64,000 bases of DNA from NCBI RefSeq assembly GCF_013373795.3, contig NZ_CP088022.1, forward strand, positions 1,178,001 to 1,242,000. Reading direction: 5' to 3'. Below are positions 11,573-20,443 of the stretch, piece by piece (the stretch's first letter is position 1; every line of letters starts with the position of its first letter). The notes beneath the pieces were generated by a model that worked only from the letters and a program-made list of their open reading frames with translations, had not been told where the DNA came from and searched no databases. A program made the translations under genes and the position numbers. Source of the DNA: Bradyrhizobium quebecense (GTDB lineage Bacteria > Pseudomonadota > Alphaproteobacteria > Rhizobiales > Xanthobacteraceae).

Positions 11573-12533
11573 AGCCGTAGAGCCGCGCCGGATTGTCGAC
11601 CAAGATCGCCTTGCGCACCGCGGCGTCCGGCGCCCAGAGCGGAAGCTGGTTGAGGAGGCGGCCGTCGTCGATCTGGTACAGCGGCGTCACGTCGGTGACC
11701 TTCTTGCCTTGGGGCGTCACCGAATCCGGGTGCGGCCAGTCGGTGCCCCAGACGATGCGCTCGGCATTGGCCGCGATCAGCGCCTGGGCCAGCGGCGCGG
11801 CGTCGGTATAGTCGGGCGCGAGCCTGGAGGCGCGGTAGGCGCCGGAAATCTTGACATAGGCCTTGCCGGATTTGACCAGCGCGAGCAGGTCGTCAAATCC
11901 CGGCTGGCTCGTGCCGAGCGCGGCCTCGGCGCCGCCGAAATGGTCGAACACCACGGGTACCGGCGCTGCCGCGACCAGGTCCTTGATCGCCGAGATCATG
12001 GCGAGGCTGGTGAACAGCTGCACGTGCCAGCCGCGCGCCTTCATCCGCTCGATCGCGGCCGAAAAGCGCTGCCGGCCGACATTGGGATCGTTGACGCCGC
12101 CGGTCGCGAGGTTGAGGCGGATGCCGCGGAAGCCGGCCTTCTGCATGGCGTCGAGATCGCCCTCGCTGGTCTTGTCGTCGATCACGGCGACGCCGCGCGC
12201 CGTGGGACCGCGCGCCGTCATGCCGAACAGGGTCGACGAATTGTCGGGGCCATAGACGCTCGGCGTCACGATCACCACGCGCTCGATATGCAGCGCCTCG
12301 TGCAACGCGCTCATCTCCTCCGGAGAGGCCGGCTCCGGCGTGTAGACGCGGCCGGCGAAGAACGGGAATTTCGCGGGGTCGCCATGGATGTGGGTGTGGC
12401 AGTCGCAGGCGCCGGCAGGCACGTCGAAGTTCACCGGGGTCGATGGTTGCGATGCCTTGGAAAATGCGTTGCTGCCAGTCATGGTCACTCCCGCTGCGAT
12501 GGAAGCCAGCATCATACTGCGTCGCGTCAGCAT
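11565..12533 (-). CDS. Amidohydrolase-family metal-dependent hydrolase (LigI-like) with Tat-like leader
   Basis: A 322-residue TIM-barrel hydrolase of the amidohydrolase-2 family, similar in layout to 2-pyrone-4,6-dicarboxylate lactonase (LigI) and sulfomuconolactone hydrolases. The N-terminus MLTRRSMMLAS has a twin-arginine-like leader, suggesting periplasmic export after folding. Metal-site motifs are CHTHIH near residue 45 and GTDWPHPD near residue 263. A clear Shine-Dalgarno (AGGGAGA) precedes ATG 12533. It is convergent with the RND gene. The actual lactone or ester substrate is unknown; transport or aromatic degradation genes that would hint at it are not adjacent. Confidence 0.8.
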
Positions 12534-12671
12534 TGGACGTCTCCCTGCGTGCTCGGCTGTTATGCGCGCACTCCGCGCACCGGCATTGTTGATGGCCGGC
12601 GGGGGCGGAGGTTATCGGCGGAGAGAGCGGGCGGAAAGGGCCGGTTCGCGGTGCGAACGGTTCCGCAAAGG

Positions 12672-14090
12672 CTATTGTCCCGACGGCGTGCGCAGGCCAT
12701 GCCAGGCGTCGCGCACCTGATGGTAGTGCACCTCGGGCAGATAGTCGGGCGTCTTGAGATTGAGCGTCTTGACGTCGAGGCGTCCGACCGCGCTGAGCAG
12801 CGTGTAGGAGGCGATCACGCGGTCGCGCTGCGCACCGATCAGCCGGGCGCGCGCCGTGATCAGATCCTGCTGGGCGTTGAGCACGTCGACCGTGGTGCGT
12901 TGGCCGCCGGCGGCTTCCTTCTGCACACCGGCGAGCGCGACCTCCGCGGCCTTCACCTCGGACTCGGAGGCCGACACCGCGATCTTGGCGCCCTCATTGG
13001 CGACCCACGCGCTGACCACGGCGGTCTTGGCCTGATTGCGGACCTGGTCCAGCACGAGGCGGCTCTGCGCCGCGACTTCCTTGGCCTGCCGGGTCTGCGA
13101 GGCCGCAGTGCCGCCGTCATAGATCGGCTGCGTGACCTGGCCGATCACCGAGGCCTGGTCGGTCCCGAACGTGCCGAGCGTGGGGTCGCTGTCGCGGCTG
13201 CGGCTGACGCTGCCCTGCAGGGTGACGTTCGGCATCAGGCTGCTCTCGGCGACGCGGATCGAGGTTGAGGCGACGTCGACGTCGAAGCCTGCGGCCATCA
13301 CGGCCGGATGCTCGCGCACCGCAAGCGCGATCGAATCCTCGCGGCTGCGCGGCAGCAGCCGGTCGATGGTCTCGGCCGGACGCAATTGCGACGGCGCGCT
13401 GCCGACCACCTGCGCATAGGTCGCCTGGCTGATCGCGAAGTTGACCTCGGCGGCGTTGAGATCGGACAGGCCGCGGTTGAGCCGGGCCTCGGCCTGCGCG
13501 GTATCGGTCGGCGTGACGTCGCCGGCATTGAGGCGGCGCTGGGTGATCGCCTGGGTCTCCTTCAGGAAGGCGACGTTGGCGCGCTGCGCCTCGACCAGGG
13601 TCTGATTGGCCAGCACGTTGGTATAGGCGGTGACGGCGTCGAGCAGCACGCCCTGGCCGACATTGCGCAGGGCCTCGCGCCCGGACTGCACCTGCAACTC
13701 GGCGACGCGGACGCTGTTGGCGGTCTTGAAGCCGTTGAACAGGGTCTGGGTCACGGTGACCCCGATCTGCCAGGGCTTCAGCGTCGCGCCCTGGATCACG
13801 TTGCCGGGCAGCTGGTCGCGCACCGCCTGCAGGCCGAGCGACAGGCCGGCGGTGATCTGGGGGCGGTAGCCGGCCAGCGCCTGCGGCACGTTCTCGTCGG
13901 TCGCGCGCTGGCGTGCCCGCTCGGCATTGAGCTGCGGATTGGTCTGATACGCCTTGGCCATGGCTTCGGGCAGGCTCTCGGCGCGGGCTGCGGTGTCAGT
14001 CAGCAGCGCGCAGGCCAGCGCGCCAAGGCCGATGCCCGACAAAAGCACGCGCCTCGCTACGTCACCAACCCTCGCGGCACGCCCAACCAT
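12672..14090 (-). CDS. TolC-family outer membrane channel protein
   Basis: A 472-residue outer membrane efflux protein. The start at 14090 is chosen because it gives a clean signal peptide (MVGRAARVGDVARRVLL with a hydrophobic core ending in ARAESLPEAM). Longer in-frame starts, up to 14255, would bury it behind a Cys/Asp-rich stretch. Two duplicated alpha/beta halves typical of TolC follow, with long coiled-coil regions (about 160-240 and 360-440). It trimerises as an outer-membrane/periplasm channel for type I secretion or RND efflux. It stands alone, opposite to the RND operon, and may serve several systems. Confidence 0.87.
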   Translation of the reverse strand: MVGRAARVGDVARRVLLSGIGLGALACALLTDTAARAESLPEAMAKAYQTNPQLNAERARQRATDENVPQALAGYRPQITAGLSLGLQAVRDQLPGNVIQGATLKPWQIGVTVTQTLFNGFKTANSVRVAELQVQSGREALRNVGQGVLLDAVTAYTNVLANQTLVEAQRANVAFLKETQAITQRRLNAGDVTPTDTAQAEARLNRGLSDLNAAEVNFAISQATYAQVVGSAPSQLRPAETIDRLLPRSREDSIALAVREHPAVMAAGFDVDVASTSIRVAESSLMPNVTLQGSVSRSRDSDPTLGTFGTDQASVIGQVTQPIYDGGTAASQTRQAKEVAAQSRLVLDQVRNQAKTAVVSAWVANEGAKIAVSASESEVKAAEVALAGVQKEAAGGQRTTVDVLNAQQDLITARARLIGAQRDRVIASYTLLSAVGRLDVKTLNLKTPDYLPEVHYHQVRDAWHGLRTPSGQ

Positions 14091-14332
14091 GTGATCCCGC
14101 AAACCAAAACCCCGGCAGTCCGCCCTCGCCGATGCCGTCGACACATCTACCTGTTTACGGGGCGGTGCCGCCACAGGCAAACCGCCACGCGACATCTGCA
14201 CATCATTTCGGTCGTTGTCTGTTGCCGGTTCGTCACAGGCGAACGCAACTGTCATATGAAGTATAAGTTCGAACCGCCGGCCGCCGATTCAGCAATGCCG
14301 GTCATCCCCTGCCTGCCCCGGGTTCATCGCAG

Positions 14333-16195
14333 ATGCCGAAACTCTTCTCTGATCCCGAGGCGATCGCGGAGCACATCGTTCGTGACGTCGGAACCGAACT
14401 TGTGGTGGGGCTGCCGCTCGGCCTCGGCAAGGCCAACCACATCGTCAACGCGCTGTACGCGCGGGCGGTCGCCGACCGCTCGATCAATCTGACGCTGTTC
14501 TCGGCGCTGACGCTGGAAAAGCCGAAGCCGAAGAGCCTGCTCGAACAGCGCTTCATCGGTCCCGTGATCGATCGCCTGTTCGGCCTCTATCCGGATCTCG
14601 CCTATGCGGAGGCGCTGCATCGCGGCGCGCTTCCGCCCAACATCAAGGTGATCGAGTTCTTCTTCCTCGCCGGGCAATGGCTGCATCAGCCATTCGCCCA
14701 GCAGCACTACATTTCCGCCAACTACACCCACGCGGCGTCATACCTGCTGTCGCGCGGACTGAATGTCGTTCCCCAACTCGTCGCCAAGCGCGTGGTCGAC
14801 GGCGTGCCGCGCTACAGCCTGAGCTGCAACACCGACACGACGCTCGACGTGCTGCGCGCCCGTGCGCAGGGGCGGGCCTCATTCAAGCTGATCGGCCAGG
14901 TCAATTCCGAGCTGCCGTTCATGCCGGGGCCCGGCGATCTGCCGGCGGATGAATTCGCCGCGGTGCTCGACAGTCCCGACACCGACTTCCCGCTGTTCGC
15001 GCCGCCGTCGGAGCCGATCAGCGACACCAAATATGCGATCGGATTGCACGCCGCGGGTCTGGTCCGCGACGGCGGCACGCTGCAGATCGGGATCGGGCAG
15101 GTCGGCGATGCGCTGGCGCAGGGGCTCGTGGTGCGCCACCGCGACAACGGCCAATTCCACGGCATCATGCAGCGGCTTGCGCCCGGTAGCGCACAGCTCG
15201 CGGTGGCCGAGACCGGGCCGTTCGAGAAGGGCCTCTATGGCGTCAGCGAGATGCTGTTCGAGGCGTTTCTCGGGCTGATCGACGCCGGCATTCTCAAGCG
15301 CGACGTTGGCGGCGTGATCGTGCATGGCGCATTCTTTCTGGGTCCGCAATCCTTCTATCGGGCGCTGCGCGAGATGACGGGCGAGCAGCTGGCGCGAATC
15401 CAGATGATGCCGGTGTCCTTCACCAACGAGATCTTCGGCGACGAGGACGGCAAGCGCCGCGCCCGCGTCGATGCGCGCTTCGTCAACAACGCGATGATGG
15501 CGACGCTGCTGGGCGCTGCGATCTCCGACGGGCTCGAGAACGGCCAGGTCGTGAGCGGCGTCGGCGGCCAGTATAATTTCGTGGCGCAGGCATTCGCGCT
15601 CGAGGGTGCGCGCTCGGTGCTGGCGCTGGAGGCGACCCATCAGTCCGGCAGGCAGACGCAGTCGAACATCCGCTGGTCCTACGGTCACGAGACCATTCCA
15701 CGGCACCTGCGCGATGTCTTCGTCACCGAATACGGCGTCGCCGATGTCAGGGGGAAGTCCGATGCCGACGTGATCGCCGCGATGCTGCAGGTGGCGGACT
15801 CGCGCTTCCAGGGCGAGTTGATGCGGCAAGCCAAGGATGCCGGCAAGCTGCCGCGCAATCACGAAATCCCGGCCGCTCACCGCGAAAATTATCCCGAGCG
15901 CATCAGCACTGCGCTGAAGCCCGCACGTGACGCAGGTCTGCTGCCGTCATTCCCGTTCGGCAGCGATTTCACCGACGTCGAGCAACGGCTGATTCCGGCC
16001 CTGCAGATATTGCAGAAGGCGCAGCAGACCCCGCTGCAACTCGCCGGCCTGCTGTGGCAGGGGATGCGGCATCCGCCTGACGCCGCCGACCGCGAATGCC
16101 TGGCGCGGCTCGGTCTCGACAAGCCGACTCATTTCGCCGAGCGCGCCTATCGCGCGCTCGTCACCGCAGCATTGCAGTGGAGCCGCGTGGATTAA
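14333..16195 (+). CDS. Acetyl-CoA hydrolase/transferase family protein (long form)
   Basis: A 620-residue protein of the acetyl-CoA hydrolase/transferase (class I CoA-transferase-like) family. The C-terminal domain is well preserved: [38 protein letters not shown]. Common members (Cat1, 4-hydroxybutyrate CoA-transferase) are 430-500 residues, so this one is about 120 residues longer, with an extended central part and a C-terminal tail. It probably transfers CoA between short acyl chains; the substrate is not clear. The TAA stop overlaps the TAA of the convergent enoyl-CoA hydratase gene in a shared TTAA, and both genes are acyl-CoA enzymes. Confidence 0.8.
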   Translation: MPKLFSDPEAIAEHIVRDVGTELVVGLPLGLGKANHIVNALYARAVADRSINLTLFSALTLEKPKPKSLLEQRFIGPVIDRLFGLYPDLAYAEALHRGALPPNIKVIEFFFLAGQWLHQPFAQQHYISANYTHAASYLLSRGLNVVPQLVAKRVVDGVPRYSLSCNTDTTLDVLRARAQGRASFKLIGQVNSELPFMPGPGDLPADEFAAVLDSPDTDFPLFAPPSEPISDTKYAIGLHAAGLVRDGGTLQIGIGQVGDALAQGLVVRHRDNGQFHGIMQRLAPGSAQLAVAETGPFEKGLYGVSEMLFEAFLGLIDAGILKRDVGGVIVHGAFFLGPQSFYRALREMTGEQLARIQMMPVSFTNEIFGDEDGKRRARVDARFVNNAMMATLLGAAISDGLENGQVVSGVGGQYNFVAQAFALEGARSVLALEATHQSGRQTQSNIRWSYGHETIPRHLRDVFVTEYGVADVRGKSDADVIAAMLQVADSRFQGELMRQAKDAGKLPRNHEIPAAHRENYPERISTALKPARDAGLLPSFPFGSDFTDVEQRLIPALQILQKAQQTPLQLAGLLWQGMRHPPDAADRECLARLGLDKPTHFAERAYRALVTAALQWSRVD

Positions 16196-16971
16196 CGGTT
16201 CTTGTTGACCGGCTTGCGCTTCTCGATGAAGGCCGCCATGCCCTCGGAGCGATCCTCGAGTGCGAAGGTCGAGTGGAACAGGTTGCGCTCGACATTCATG
16301 CCTTCCGAAAGCGGCGTCTCGAACGCGCGGTTGATAGCCTCCTTGGCCATGGCGGCGGTCGGACGCGACATCGAGGCGATCTTCTCGGCTGCGGCAAGCG
16401 CCTCTTCCAGCAGCTTGTCGGCTGGAACGATCCGCGACACGAGGCCCGAGCGCTCGGCTTCCGCCGCATCCATCATGCGTCCGGTGAGGCAGAGATCCAT
16501 CGCCTTCGACTTGCCGATCGCGCGGGTCAGGCGCTGCGTGCCGCCGATGCCCGGGATGGTGCCGAGGGTGATTTCCGGCTGGCCGAACTTGGCGGTGTCG
16601 GCGGCGATGATGATGTCGCACATCATCGCAAGCTCGCAGCCGCCGCCGAGCGCATAGCCCGCGACCGCGGCAATGGTCGGCTTGCGGCAACGGGCAACGC
16701 GGTCGCCGCCGATGGCGGTGAAGTCGCTGTTGAACATGTCGATGAAGCCCTTCGGTTGCATTTCCTTGATATCGGCACCCGCCGCGAAGGCCTTCTCGCT
16801 GCCGGTGATCAGGACGCAGCCGATCTTGTCGTCGGCCTCGAGATCGTCCACCGCCGCGGCGATCTCGCGGAACACGCCGAACGACAGCGCGTTCAACATT
16901 TTCGGCCGGTTCAGCGTGATGACGCTGACCGGTCCCTTGCTTTCGACGATGATGAATTCGAACGTAGCCAT
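16192..16971 (-). CDS. Enoyl-CoA hydratase (crotonase family)
   Basis: A 259-residue crotonase-fold protein, full length for mitochondrial-type short-chain enoyl-CoA hydratases. The CoA/oxyanion-hole segments [10 protein letters not shown] and [15 protein letters not shown] are present. The two catalytic glutamates E113 and E133 have the same 20-residue spacing as E144/E164 of the rat enzyme. It should hydrate short 2-trans-enoyl-CoA to 3-hydroxyacyl-CoA in beta-oxidation. The start at ATG 16971 matches the family N-terminus; the open frame extends 36 codons further but without family similarity. It is monocistronic as far as the window shows. Confidence 0.92.
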   Translation of the reverse strand: MATFEFIIVESKGPVSVITLNRPKMLNALSFGVFREIAAAVDDLEADDKIGCVLITGSEKAFAAGADIKEMQPKGFIDMFNSDFTAIGGDRVARCRKPTIAAVAGYALGGGCELAMMCDIIIAADTAKFGQPEITLGTIPGIGGTQRLTRAIGKSKAMDLCLTGRMMDAAEAERSGLVSRIVPADKLLEEALAAAEKIASMSRPTAAMAKEAINRAFETPLSEGMNVERNLFHSTFALEDRSEGMAAFIEKRKPVNKNR

Positions 16972-17094
16972 GACGCAAACCCCGTGCCTGATTTGCCGGG
17001 CAATGTGCCCGCTGGCGGGATGCGCTTCAAGTGGCTGAAGCGGCTTTGGGCCGCGGTGCGGCGCTACCCCGCGCCGCAAGCCGCAACGCCGCGG

Positions 17095-17766
17095 CTAGGC
17101 CATGAACATGCGTGCGGCCGAGGCCACCGTGAGCAGGGCGCCGAAGCCGATGAAGATCTTCCCGATCAGCGAGGTCTGGTCCCAGTTCGCGCTGTCGCTG
17201 CTCGCCAGAACCGGGGCCGGCTTGGGTGCCGCTACGGCGACAGGCGGCGGCTGCGCCACAGGCGCCTCCTGCTGGGCGGTCTGCGGTTGAACCGGTTGCG
17301 GTTGTTCCGCCGGCTGCTCCTGCTGCAGGGCCCGGTCGAGGTCGTTGAGCTGGTCGGATGCGACCACGCTGCCGTCGGGTTGCGCGTCGCCGGGCTTGTC
17401 GGAGGCGGCCATCACCGGATTGACGTTGGCGGGCGCGGTGCTCCCATTGCTGTCGCCTGACGTCAGCTCCGCATTGGCATTGGCGACCGTGGCGGGCATG
17501 CCCGCCGACGTCACGCTGCCGGCATTGCTCGCGGCCTTCTTGCTCTCGGATTTGTCAGCCGTCTTGGAAGACTGGTGGCGCGCATGGCGCCGGCCATGCC
17601 GCGAACTCTGGTCCGCGGACCTGTCGGTCGAAGCATTGTCGGATTTCGCCGCGGCCGGATCCGTACCGGCCGCATGCGCCGGCAACGGTCCGGCGAAACA
17701 CACAAAGAACCCTGTCAGGCCTGTCGCAACCATCAAGGCCAAGCGCACGCTGGCTTTGATCTTCAT
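17095..17766 (-). CDS. Secreted/membrane Ala-Pro-Gln-rich hypothetical protein
   Basis: A 223-residue protein with a classical signal peptide (MKIKASVRLALMVATG, then a hydrophobic core, cleavage after AHA near residue 32). A low-complexity, charged and then Gln/Pro-rich middle (about residues 35-185) follows, with a single hydrophobic helix close to the C-terminus (about 200-220). It may be a periplasmic protein anchored by its C-terminus. No domain is recognised. It is transcribed away from the ECF operon at 18093, with a 326-bp intergenic region between them. Confidence 0.65.
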   Translation of the reverse strand: MKIKASVRLALMVATGLTGFFVCFAGPLPAHAAGTDPAAAKSDNASTDRSADQSSRHGRRHARHQSSKTADKSESKKAASNAGSVTSAGMPATVANANAELTSGDSNGSTAPANVNPVMAASDKPGDAQPDGSVVASDQLNDLDRALQQEQPAEQPQPVQPQTAQQEAPVAQPPPVAVAAPKPAPVLASSDSANWDQTSLIGKIFIGFGALLTVASAARMFMA

Positions 17767-18092
17767 TCTGATGATCTCCCCATTTCGCCCGTCCGAACGC
17801 GAAATGAGCCCCCGCTGCGTGTCTACACCGGGGCAAAAAAAGGGAATCTTCGGGCCTCAGAGGGCAAAAGCTGGGCAATTTCGTCCCGGTGGATCGTCGG
17901 CAGCAGCTGCACCGATGCGTGTCGGACCGATCGGTGTTATGAGCCCTTCCGTCTGCAAACCCGCCGGAGCGATTCTTTGAGGCTGATCCTCGGCGCGGCG
18001 TTGCCTGAGGGTGATTATCACGAGTTCGTGATGTCTTTGGCGTGCCGCGTAACAAACTGAAAGATCGGCCGAATTGCAATTCAGGAGCCTGC
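17767..18092. other. 326-bp divergent intergenic region with two inverted repeats
   Basis: No gene is seen here. Two inverted repeats stand out. CATTTCGC/GCGAAATG (17781-17806) lies 15 bp upstream of the secreted protein gene, and a 16-bp perfect palindrome lies at 18017-18032 (listed separately). An in-frame GTG at 18042 could extend the sigma-factor gene, but the RBS favours 18093. Confidence 0.5.
18017..18032. promoter_or_regulatory. 16-bp perfect palindrome upstream of ECF sigma factor gene
   Basis: ATCACGA-GT-TCGTGAT is a perfect inverted repeat ending 60 bp before the GTG start at 18093. It has the size and symmetry of a dimeric regulator's operator. The regulator is unknown. Confidence 0.35.
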
Positions 18093-18638
18093 GTGCGCGA
18101 ACGTGAGGATGAATGGACCGACCTGATGCGGTCGGCCATTTCAGGCGATGACGCGGCGTATCATCGCCTGCTCAAGGCCATCACGCCGGTACTCCGTGCC
18201 GCGGCGCGGCGTGGCTTGGCGCGCGCGGGACAACCGGTCGATCAGTCCGAGGACATCGTGCAGGACATCTTGTTGGCGGTGCACTTGAAGCGGCAGACCT
18301 GGGACACGAGCGCGCCGTTCGCGCCGTGGCTGTTCGCGATCGCGCGCAACAAGCTGATCGACGCCCTGCGCCGCCGCGGCAGGCGCATCTTCGTCAATAT
18401 CGATGATTTCGCCGAGACGCTGCCGGGGGAAATACCGGAGCCGACGGCCTCGCCCGGCGAGGTGACCGCCCAGTTGCAGGCGTTGCCCGCGCGGCAGCGC
18501 GACGTGCTGCAATCGATCGCGGTCGACAGCACCTCGATCAAGGACACCGCCGCGAAATTCGCGATGACCGAGGGCGCGGTGCGGGTCGCACTGCATCGTG
18601 GGCTTGCGAGCCTGACCGCGAAATTACGGGACCGATGA
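18093..18638 (+). CDS. ECF sigma factor, EcfF-like (paired with DUF1109 anti-sigma factor)
   Basis: An ECF-type sigma-70 factor of 181 residues. Region 2 includes DIVQDILLAVHLKRQTWD and FAPWLFAIARNKLIDALRRR; region 4 has the helix-turn-helix TSIKDTAAKFAMTEGAVRVALHRG. GTG 18093 is chosen because CAGGAG lies 5 bases upstream. An in-frame GTG at 18042 lacks an RBS and would add 17 residues. The TGA stop lies in ATGA with the next gene, a DUF1109/NrsF membrane protein. That order is the same as ecfF-osrA of Bradyrhizobium japonicum, an oxidative-stress-responsive pair, so autoregulated induction by reactive oxidants is the likely setting (inference). Confidence 0.85.
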   Translation: MREREDEWTDLMRSAISGDDAAYHRLLKAITPVLRAAARRGLARAGQPVDQSEDIVQDILLAVHLKRQTWDTSAPFAPWLFAIARNKLIDALRRRGRRIFVNIDDFAETLPGEIPEPTASPGEVTAQLQALPARQRDVLQSIAVDSTSIKDTAAKFAMTEGAVRVALHRGLASLTAKLRDR

Positions 18639-19279
18639 GCATGGACACCGATCAACTCATTCGAACCCTGACCGCCGACAATGCCTATCGGCCTCGTCCG
18701 ATCGGCCTTGCGCTGATGTTGGCGCTGCTGGCGGCGGCGCCGGTCTCGCTGCTGATCTTCTTCGCCGAGCTCGGCGTGCGGCCCGACGTGATGACCGCGA
18801 TGCATAATCCGTTCTTCGATCTGAAATTCGCGGTGACGCTGGCGCTCGCCGCCTCGGCGATTGCGGTCAGCCTGCATCTGTCGCGGCCGGAAGCCTCGCT
18901 GCGCAGCTTCGGCTGGTGGCTGCTGATTCCCGCCGGCATCCTCGTTGCCGCGATCAGCGGCGAGATGATGATGCCGCAGCGCACGCCGATGATGACGCGC
19001 CTGATCGGCAAGAACTCGGTGGCGTGCATGACCGCGATCCCCGCCATGTCGCTGCCGCTCTTGGTCGGCGCGCTGTACGGGCTGCGGCAGGGCGCACCGG
19101 CGCGGCCTGCGATCGCGGGCGCAGTCGCAGGCCTGCTCTCGGCAGGGCTCGCGGCCACCGTCTATGCGTCGCACTGCACCGATGACTCGCCGCTGTTCGT
19201 TGCCACCTGGTACACGCTGGCGACAGCGATCGTCGCAAGTGTCGGCGCGCTGATGGGAGCGAGGGCGCTACGATACTAG
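18635..19279 (+). CDS. DUF1109/NrsF-family membrane anti-sigma factor, OsrA-like
   Basis: A six-helix inner-membrane protein of the NrsF/DUF1109 family (214 residues from ATG 18635, 212 from ATG 18641). Such proteins hold their cognate ECF factor at the membrane and release it on stress. Two cysteines stand out: C131 in KNSVACMTA and C181 in ASHCTDDS. Counted from the second ATG these are C129 and C179, the numbers I remember for the redox-active pair of B. japonicum OsrA, which favours ATG 18641 and the OsrA assignment. It is coupled to the sigma gene by ATGA. The TAG stop overlaps that of the convergent DUF2336 gene in CTAG. Confidence 0.85.
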   Translation: MSMDTDQLIRTLTADNAYRPRPIGLALMLALLAAAPVSLLIFFAELGVRPDVMTAMHNPFFDLKFAVTLALAASAIAVSLHLSRPEASLRSFGWWLLIPAGILVAAISGEMMMPQRTPMMTRLIGKNSVACMTAIPAMSLPLLVGALYGLRQGAPARPAIAGAVAGLLSAGLAATVYASHCTDDSPLFVATWYTLATAIVASVGALMGARALRY

Positions 19280-20382
19280 GCCGCGGGCGCCGACTGCTGC
19301 ATGCGATGGAAGCGCAGCACTTGCTGCGCGGTCGACGGCCGCAGCCGCTCATAGGTGTCCTTGCAGGCCTGCAAATCGGTCGGCTCACCGCCCGAGATGT
19401 CGTCGCGCAGATTGATGATCGACCGCACCGTCGACCATGACAGGCCCGAGACCTTGGCCAGGATCATCACGCCCTCGGCACGGGTTTCGATCATCATGTT
19501 CTCGGCGATGCTGACCGAGACATTGGCGAGCGCGGCAAGCGAGGCATTGGTCTCGTCGAACTTGCCGGCCTCGGCGAAGGCCGCGAGCTGGAATTCGTCG
19601 AGCCGGCCGTCCTGGTAGAGCGACTTGACCAGCGCATGCGCGATCGTGGTGTTCGGCGTCACGGCGGCGGGCGCCGAGCGCGCGCGTCGTGTCGCTTCCT
19701 TCACCGCGATCGGAATCTCCTTGGCCTGCTGCGGATTGGCAGCCTCGAGCCGCTGCCTAACCGTGTCCGAGGCCTTGGCGACCAGCTTGAGATAGAGATG
19801 CCGCGGGATGTTCGGGCGCAGGCCGACGCAGGTCGACAGATTGTCGTCGCCCTCGGCGCGGCTGACCAGCCGGGTGAAGCCGCGCTCGGTGAATTCCGCG
19901 CCGGGATTGTTGACCGCGCTCTGGATCACCTCGTCGTTGCCGCGCAGCACCAGCACGTCGGTGACGGCGCCGCTCAGCGTCTTGCGGTTGGAGATCGCGA
20001 GCAGATGCGCCTGGCTTTTGCTGCGCGCGGTCTCGATCAGGGTGTCGTCGTCGAGCCGCGGCGACAGCGTCAGCACAGGGCCTGCGACCTCGATCAGGTC
20101 GTCGAATGCAAGGGTACGGATGGTCTGCGGCGGTGCGGTCTCGATCGGGGCGAGGCGGTTGGCGAGCAGCGCCTTGGCCGCGTTTTCGATGTGCTCGAGC
20201 AGGCATTGGAAAACGTCGTCGAACAGCACGATCTGCTGGTCCGAATAGTTGACCGAGCCGTTGATGAAGAGGTCGGTCACGCGGCGCAGCGTCTCGACAC
20301 GGCGTGCGACGGTGCCGTGCGCGAGCGTCGTCTGCAGCTCGTCGAGCAGACTTTCGGGGGCGGTCTCGGGCTTCGAACTCAT
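19276..20382 (-). CDS. DUF2336 domain protein
   Basis: A 368-residue predicted all-helical cytoplasmic protein of the DUF2336 family, common in alphaproteobacteria and of unknown function. ATG 20382 has AGGA 8 bases upstream, and the preceding 39 codons of open frame are not family-like. There is no signal peptide or membrane segment. It lies between an oxidative-stress sigma operon and a diguanylate cyclase gene on the same strand (61 bp downstream of the cyclase's stop), so it may be co-transcribed with the cyclase. A second DUF2336 gene is present at 55847-56818. Both end in a CTAG overlap with a convergent neighbour. Confidence 0.78.
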   Translation of the reverse strand: MSSKPETAPESLLDELQTTLAHGTVARRVETLRRVTDLFINGSVNYSDQQIVLFDDVFQCLLEHIENAAKALLANRLAPIETAPPQTIRTLAFDDLIEVAGPVLTLSPRLDDDTLIETARSKSQAHLLAISNRKTLSGAVTDVLVLRGNDEVIQSAVNNPGAEFTERGFTRLVSRAEGDDNLSTCVGLRPNIPRHLYLKLVAKASDTVRQRLEAANPQQAKEIPIAVKEATRRARSAPAAVTPNTTIAHALVKSLYQDGRLDEFQLAAFAEAGKFDETNASLAALANVSVSIAENMMIETRAEGVMILAKVSGLSWSTVRSIINLRDDISGGEPTDLQACKDTYERLRPSTAQQVLRFHRMQQSAPAA

Positions 20383-20443
20383 GACTCTGTCCTGGAGCGG
20401 TGGCGACGGCTTCTCCGGCGCCGAATAGGGTAATGAAAGGATG

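Noticed and set aside
16096..17460. A 454-codon plus-strand frame across the enoyl-CoA hydratase and secreted protein genes
   Set aside because: It runs across two real genes of the other strand and has no recognisable motif.
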